8,868 bases of DNA, from assembly GCA_003448025.1 (NCBI GenBank), contig DLXL01000262.1, forward strand, positions 9,222 through 18,089, given 5' to 3'. Shown in pieces: positions 6,591-8,868 of this stretch. This DNA is from Saprospirales bacterium (GTDB taxonomy: Bacteria > Bacteroidota > Bacteroidia > Chitinophagales > Saprospiraceae). The notes beneath the pieces are model-generated. The model did not search any database, was not told the origin of the DNA, and saw only the letters and a program-made list of their open reading frames with translations. Every line of letters starts with the position of its first letter. Positions within the stretch are counted from its first letter, which is position 1. The translations under genes were made by a program, and so were the position numbers.

Positions 6591-7320
6591 AATTGTGTAG
6601 TTGTTGTTTGAGTGATGGAATAGAAATCTCGCCAAAGTAGAAAACACTGGCCGCCAATGCAGCATCTGCCATGCCCTCTGTAAAGGCGGAAATAAAATGC
6701 GAAACCTGCCCCGCGCCACCAGAGGCGATGATGGGAACGGGCAGTGCTTGTGATAACTGCCTTGTCATTTCCAGGGCAAACCCGTTTTTAGTGCCATCGT
6801 GAGCCATTGAGGTAAACAGGATTTCACCGGCGCCACGGTCTACGGCTTCGCTGGCCCAGCTGAGCAAGTCTCTGCCAGTTGGCTGTGTGCCGCCTTTCAG
6901 ATAAACCTGCCATTCAGGATCGGGTCTGGCATCTACTGCCAAGACAACACATTGACTGCCAAAGGTTTGTGCAAGCTCCGATATGAGTTCCGGACGTTTG
7001 AAGGCAGCAGAGTTAATACTAACCTTATCCGCGCCGGCCTGAAGCAAATCACCTACTTCAGCAACCGACTGGATGCCGCCACCTACGGTGAAGGGTATGT
7101 TTAACACAGCAGAAATCTGCTTAACCAGAGACACCATGGTCCTGCGGTTTTCCTGTGTGGCAGTTATGTCCAGAAAAACCAGTTCGTCGGCGCCTTGTTC
7201 GGCATAGGCTGCTGCCAAAGAAACCGGATCTCCGGCTTCACGAAGGTTTTGGAACTGTACCCCTTTTACGGTCTGTCCGTTCTTTATATCCAGACACGGA
7301 ATGATTCGTTTGGCAAGCAT
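6568..7320 (-). CDS. hisF: Imidazole glycerol phosphate synthase, cyclase subunit
   Basis: HisF is the TIM-barrel half of IGP synthase. It uses ammonia channelled from HisH to convert PRFAR to imidazoleglycerol phosphate and AICAR, the latter feeding purine synthesis. The 250 residues match the family length. The N-terminal [11 protein letters not shown] has the catalytic D11, and VLAVDARPD has the second catalytic residue, D130. Phosphate-binding loops are visible at TVGGGIQ (78-84) and IASGGAG (198-204). The segment [15 protein letters not shown] (18-32) and the tail [10 protein letters not shown]... are typical of HisF and exclude HisA. The start codon follows the hisH stop directly (TAAATG), and the 3' end overlaps hisIE by 23 nt. 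Confidence 0.97.
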   Translation of the reverse strand: MLAKRIIPCLDIKNGQTVKGVQFQNLREAGDPVSLAAAYAEQGADELVFLDITATQENRRTMVSLVKQISAVLNIPFTVGGGIQSVAEVGDLLQAGADKVSINSAAFKRPELISELAQTFGSQCVVLAVDARPDPEWQVYLKGGTQPTGRDLLSWASEAVDRGAGEILFTSMAHDGTKNGFALEMTRQLSQALPVPIIASGGAGQVSHFISAFTEGMADAALAASVFYFGEISIPSLKQQLHNYGIPVRL

Positions 7321-7914
7321 TTATTTGATATTCAGAAAGTTGTGTAAAATCTGCTGCCCGATTTTCCCGGATTTTTCCGGGTGAAACTGAACAGCAAAAA
7401 AGTTGTCCCGCTGCAATGCCGCTGAAAATGGCAGGGTGTATGGCGTAGTGGCACAGGTGTGTTCACTTTCAACAGCATAGTAACTGTGGACGAAGTATAC
7501 GTAGGATTCAGGTGCAAGCCCCCGGAACAGTGGCCCATGGGTAGCTTCCAAGGTATTCCAGCCCATATGTGGTACTTTGCACTGCCCGCTGGCTTCGAAT
7601 TTTAGTACCGGAACATCAAAAATGCCCAGGCAATCGGTGTTGTTTTCAGCAGAATGGCGGCAAAAGAGTTGTAAGCCCAGGCAAATGCCCAAAACAGGCT
7701 GCTGAAGGCTCAGGATAACTTCATCCAGGTCGGAATTGCGCAGGTAGGACATGGCAGTGGAAGCCTCCCCTACCCCCGGGAATATTACCCTGGAAGCAGA
7801 TCGGATCTCCTCCGGATCATCGGTCCAAATGGCCTGTGTTCCAAGCCGGTCGAGGGCGTGCAATACAGATTGGATATTGCCGGCCGGGTATTTAATGACT
7901 ACAGTTTTGTTCAT
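7321..7914 (-). CDS. hisH: Imidazole glycerol phosphate synthase, glutamine amidotransferase subunit
   Basis: HisH hydrolyses glutamine and passes ammonia through the HisF barrel for imidazole ring formation. It is a class I amidotransferase of 197 residues, the normal length. The catalytic triad is visible: C78 in GICLGLQLF (76-84), and H178 and E180 in FHPEKS (177-182). The oxyanion-region motif FPGVGEAS (45-52) and PHMGWN (115-120) also fit HisH. The start ATG at 7914 shares bases with the TGA of hisB (ATGA), and the stop abuts the hisF start, so all three genes are probably translationally coupled. hisA, commonly found between hisH and hisF, is not there. Confidence 0.97.
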   Translation of the reverse strand: MNKTVVIKYPAGNIQSVLHALDRLGTQAIWTDDPEEIRSASRVIFPGVGEASTAMSYLRNSDLDEVILSLQQPVLGICLGLQLFCRHSAENNTDCLGIFDVPVLKFEASGQCKVPHMGWNTLEATHGPLFRGLAPESYVYFVHSYYAVESEHTCATTPYTLPFSAALQRDNFFAVQFHPEKSGKIGQQILHNFLNIK

Positions 7915-8868
7915 AACAGGCCTTTGGTGCTGGGTAAATTTTGGTTGAATGGATCTCTTCTCACTGCCATCTTTACGGCTTTGGCAAAGGCTTTAAAAAT
8001 GGCTTCGATTTTATGGTGTTCGTTTTGACCTTCCACCCGAATATTCAGATTGCACCTGGCTGCATCCGAGAAGGATTTGAAAAAATGGAAAAACATTTCC
8101 GTGGGCATGTCGCCTATCTTTTCGCGGGTAAAAATGGCATCCCAAACAATCCAGGGGCGGCCGCCAAAATCCACTGCCACCTGCGCTAATGCCTCATCCA
8201 TAGGCAAGGTAAATCCATAACGTTCAACCCCTTTTTTATCGCCCAGAGCCAGCCCAAAAGCCTCACCCAGGGTCAGTGCTACATCCTCAATGGTATGGTG
8301 TTCATCCACCCACAAATCGCCCTGCGCCTTAATGGAAAGATCCAGCTGACCATGTTTGGCCAATTGGTCGAGCATGTGGTCAAAAAAGCCAAGTCCTGTG
8401 TTGATCTGACTTTCTCCTTGTCCGTCCAGATTTAGCGTTACCTGTATATTGGTTTCGCGGGTGGCCCGCTGGTGACTAACCTTGCGCGCCGGAAATCTCA
8501 GGCGTTGGTAAATTTCTTCCCAGGTATGCGCTATTTGATAACCAGCCTCCGACGCGTTTTCAGGGCTGTATTCAATTCCCTGAGCGTGTTGGAGTACTAA
8601 TCCGGGTGTGTTTTCTGCCTCTATGCCGCTTTGGTTGAGCAGCAGGATGCCCCGGCAGCCCAGATTTTGCGCCAGTTGCATATCCGTCAGCCGATCTCCA
8701 ACCACCCAGGAATTGACCAAATCCCATTCGTTGGTAAAGTACTCGGTCAGCATGGCCGTGCCGGGCTTTCGCGTAGGCAGATTTTCGTGTTTTAAAGAGC
8801 GGTCTATATGGATTTTACTGAATATAACACCTTCATTTTCAAAGGTTTTTAACATCTTTTGGTGTGCC
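7911..8868 (-). CDS. hisB: Bifunctional histidinol-phosphatase / imidazoleglycerol-phosphate dehydratase, 5' end outside window
   Basis: HisB dehydrates imidazoleglycerol phosphate to imidazole-acetol phosphate and, after transamination, dephosphorylates histidinol phosphate. The frame stays open to the window edge; the four residues before the ATG at 8855 (AHQK) continue the HAD domain, so that ATG is internal and the true start lies beyond 8868. Numbering from that Met, the end of the HAD phosphatase domain shows TRKPGTAM (28-35) and the acidic motif [16 protein letters not shown] (51-66). The dehydratase domain (about 133-314) shows [14 protein letters not shown] (156-169), [17 protein letters not shown] (184-200), [16 protein letters not shown] (278-293) and the terminal LPSTKGLL; its histidines and acids bind the two manganese ions. 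The residues corresponding to the E. coli zinc loop (18-28) lack the Cys/His ligands. The first catalytic aspartates (DxD) of the phosphatase are outside the window. The TGA stop overlaps the hisH start by four bases. Confidence 0.95.
   Translation of the reverse strand, partial: AHQKMLKTFENEGVIFSKIHIDRSLKHENLPTRKPGTAMLTEYFTNEWDLVNSWVVGDRLTDMQLAQNLGCRGILLLNQSGIEAENTPGLVLQHAQGIEYSPENASEAGYQIAHTWEEIYQRLRFPARKVSHQRATRETNIQVTLNLDGQGESQINTGLGFFDHMLDQLAKHGQLDLSIKAQGDLWVDEHHTIEDVALTLGEAFGLALGDKKGVERYGFTLPMDEALAQVAVDFGGRPWIVWDAIFTREKIGDMPTEMFFHFFKSFSDAARCNLNIRVEGQNEHHKIEAIFKAFAKAVKMAVRRDPFNQNLPSTKGLL

Noticed and set aside
6591..6719. N-terminal extension of HisIE from an ATG at 6719
   Set aside because: These 43 codons lie wholly within hisF, contain no HisI motif, and HisI homologues begin close to the ATG at 6590.
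8772..8855. ATG at 8855 as the real start of hisB
   Set aside because: The frame continues to the window edge, and starting there would delete the phosphatase nucleophile motif and most of the HAD domain.

Overview
This window looks like an ordinary stretch of a Bacteroidota chromosome. The evidence is a bifunctional HAD-phosphatase/dehydratase hisB beside hisH, hisF and a fused hisIE, a lipoprotein whose residues after the lipobox cysteine resemble a Bacteroidota surface-export signal, a large secreted Asp-box (sortilin/VPS10-like) protein of a kind common in this phylum, and a promoter candidate of the TTTG / TAnnTTTG type. I cannot name the genus; a Saprospiraceae- or Chitinophagaceae-like organism is only a guess. 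All confident genes lie on the minus strand, so transcription runs from the right end of the window to the left.

Region by region, in the direction of transcription. Positions 8868-5961 hold the end of a histidine biosynthesis operon: hisB (cut by the window edge), hisH, hisF and hisIE. The genes are packed as tightly as possible: a 4-nt ATGA overlap, then a direct TAAATG junction, then a 23-nt overlap. hisA, which usually sits between hisH and hisF, is absent here. A 108-nt gap with two weak hairpins leads to 5852-2589, a 1087-residue secreted beta-propeller protein with about eleven Asp-boxes, a Lys/Glu-rich linker and a helical tail. It ends at a strong hairpin (2522-2561). The 301-nt gap 2288-2588 carries that hairpin and a plausible promoter for the next gene, 2287-1277, a lipoprotein with two FAS1 (fasciclin) domains that ends at a second terminator (1206-1249). 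The gap 1020-1276 holds that terminator and two tiny plus-strand reading frames of doubtful reality. The last gene, 1019-93, encodes a NYN-family nuclease domain fused to a cold-shock-type RNA-binding domain. It is followed by a perfect 14-bp hairpin with no U-tract.

The his genes cooperate in steps from phosphoribosyl-ATP to histidine: HisIE makes the ring-opened ProFAR, HisH-HisF form imidazoleglycerol phosphate, and HisB dehydrates it and later dephosphorylates histidinol phosphate. The other three genes are separately terminated, and nothing ties them to histidine synthesis or to each other.

I did not find a convincing new multi-gene system. The items most worth checking are the NYN/cold-shock fusion, the missing hisA, the HisB phosphatase domain without the zinc ligands known from the enterobacterial enzyme, and a near-identical 17-nt sequence found just downstream of two separate genes.
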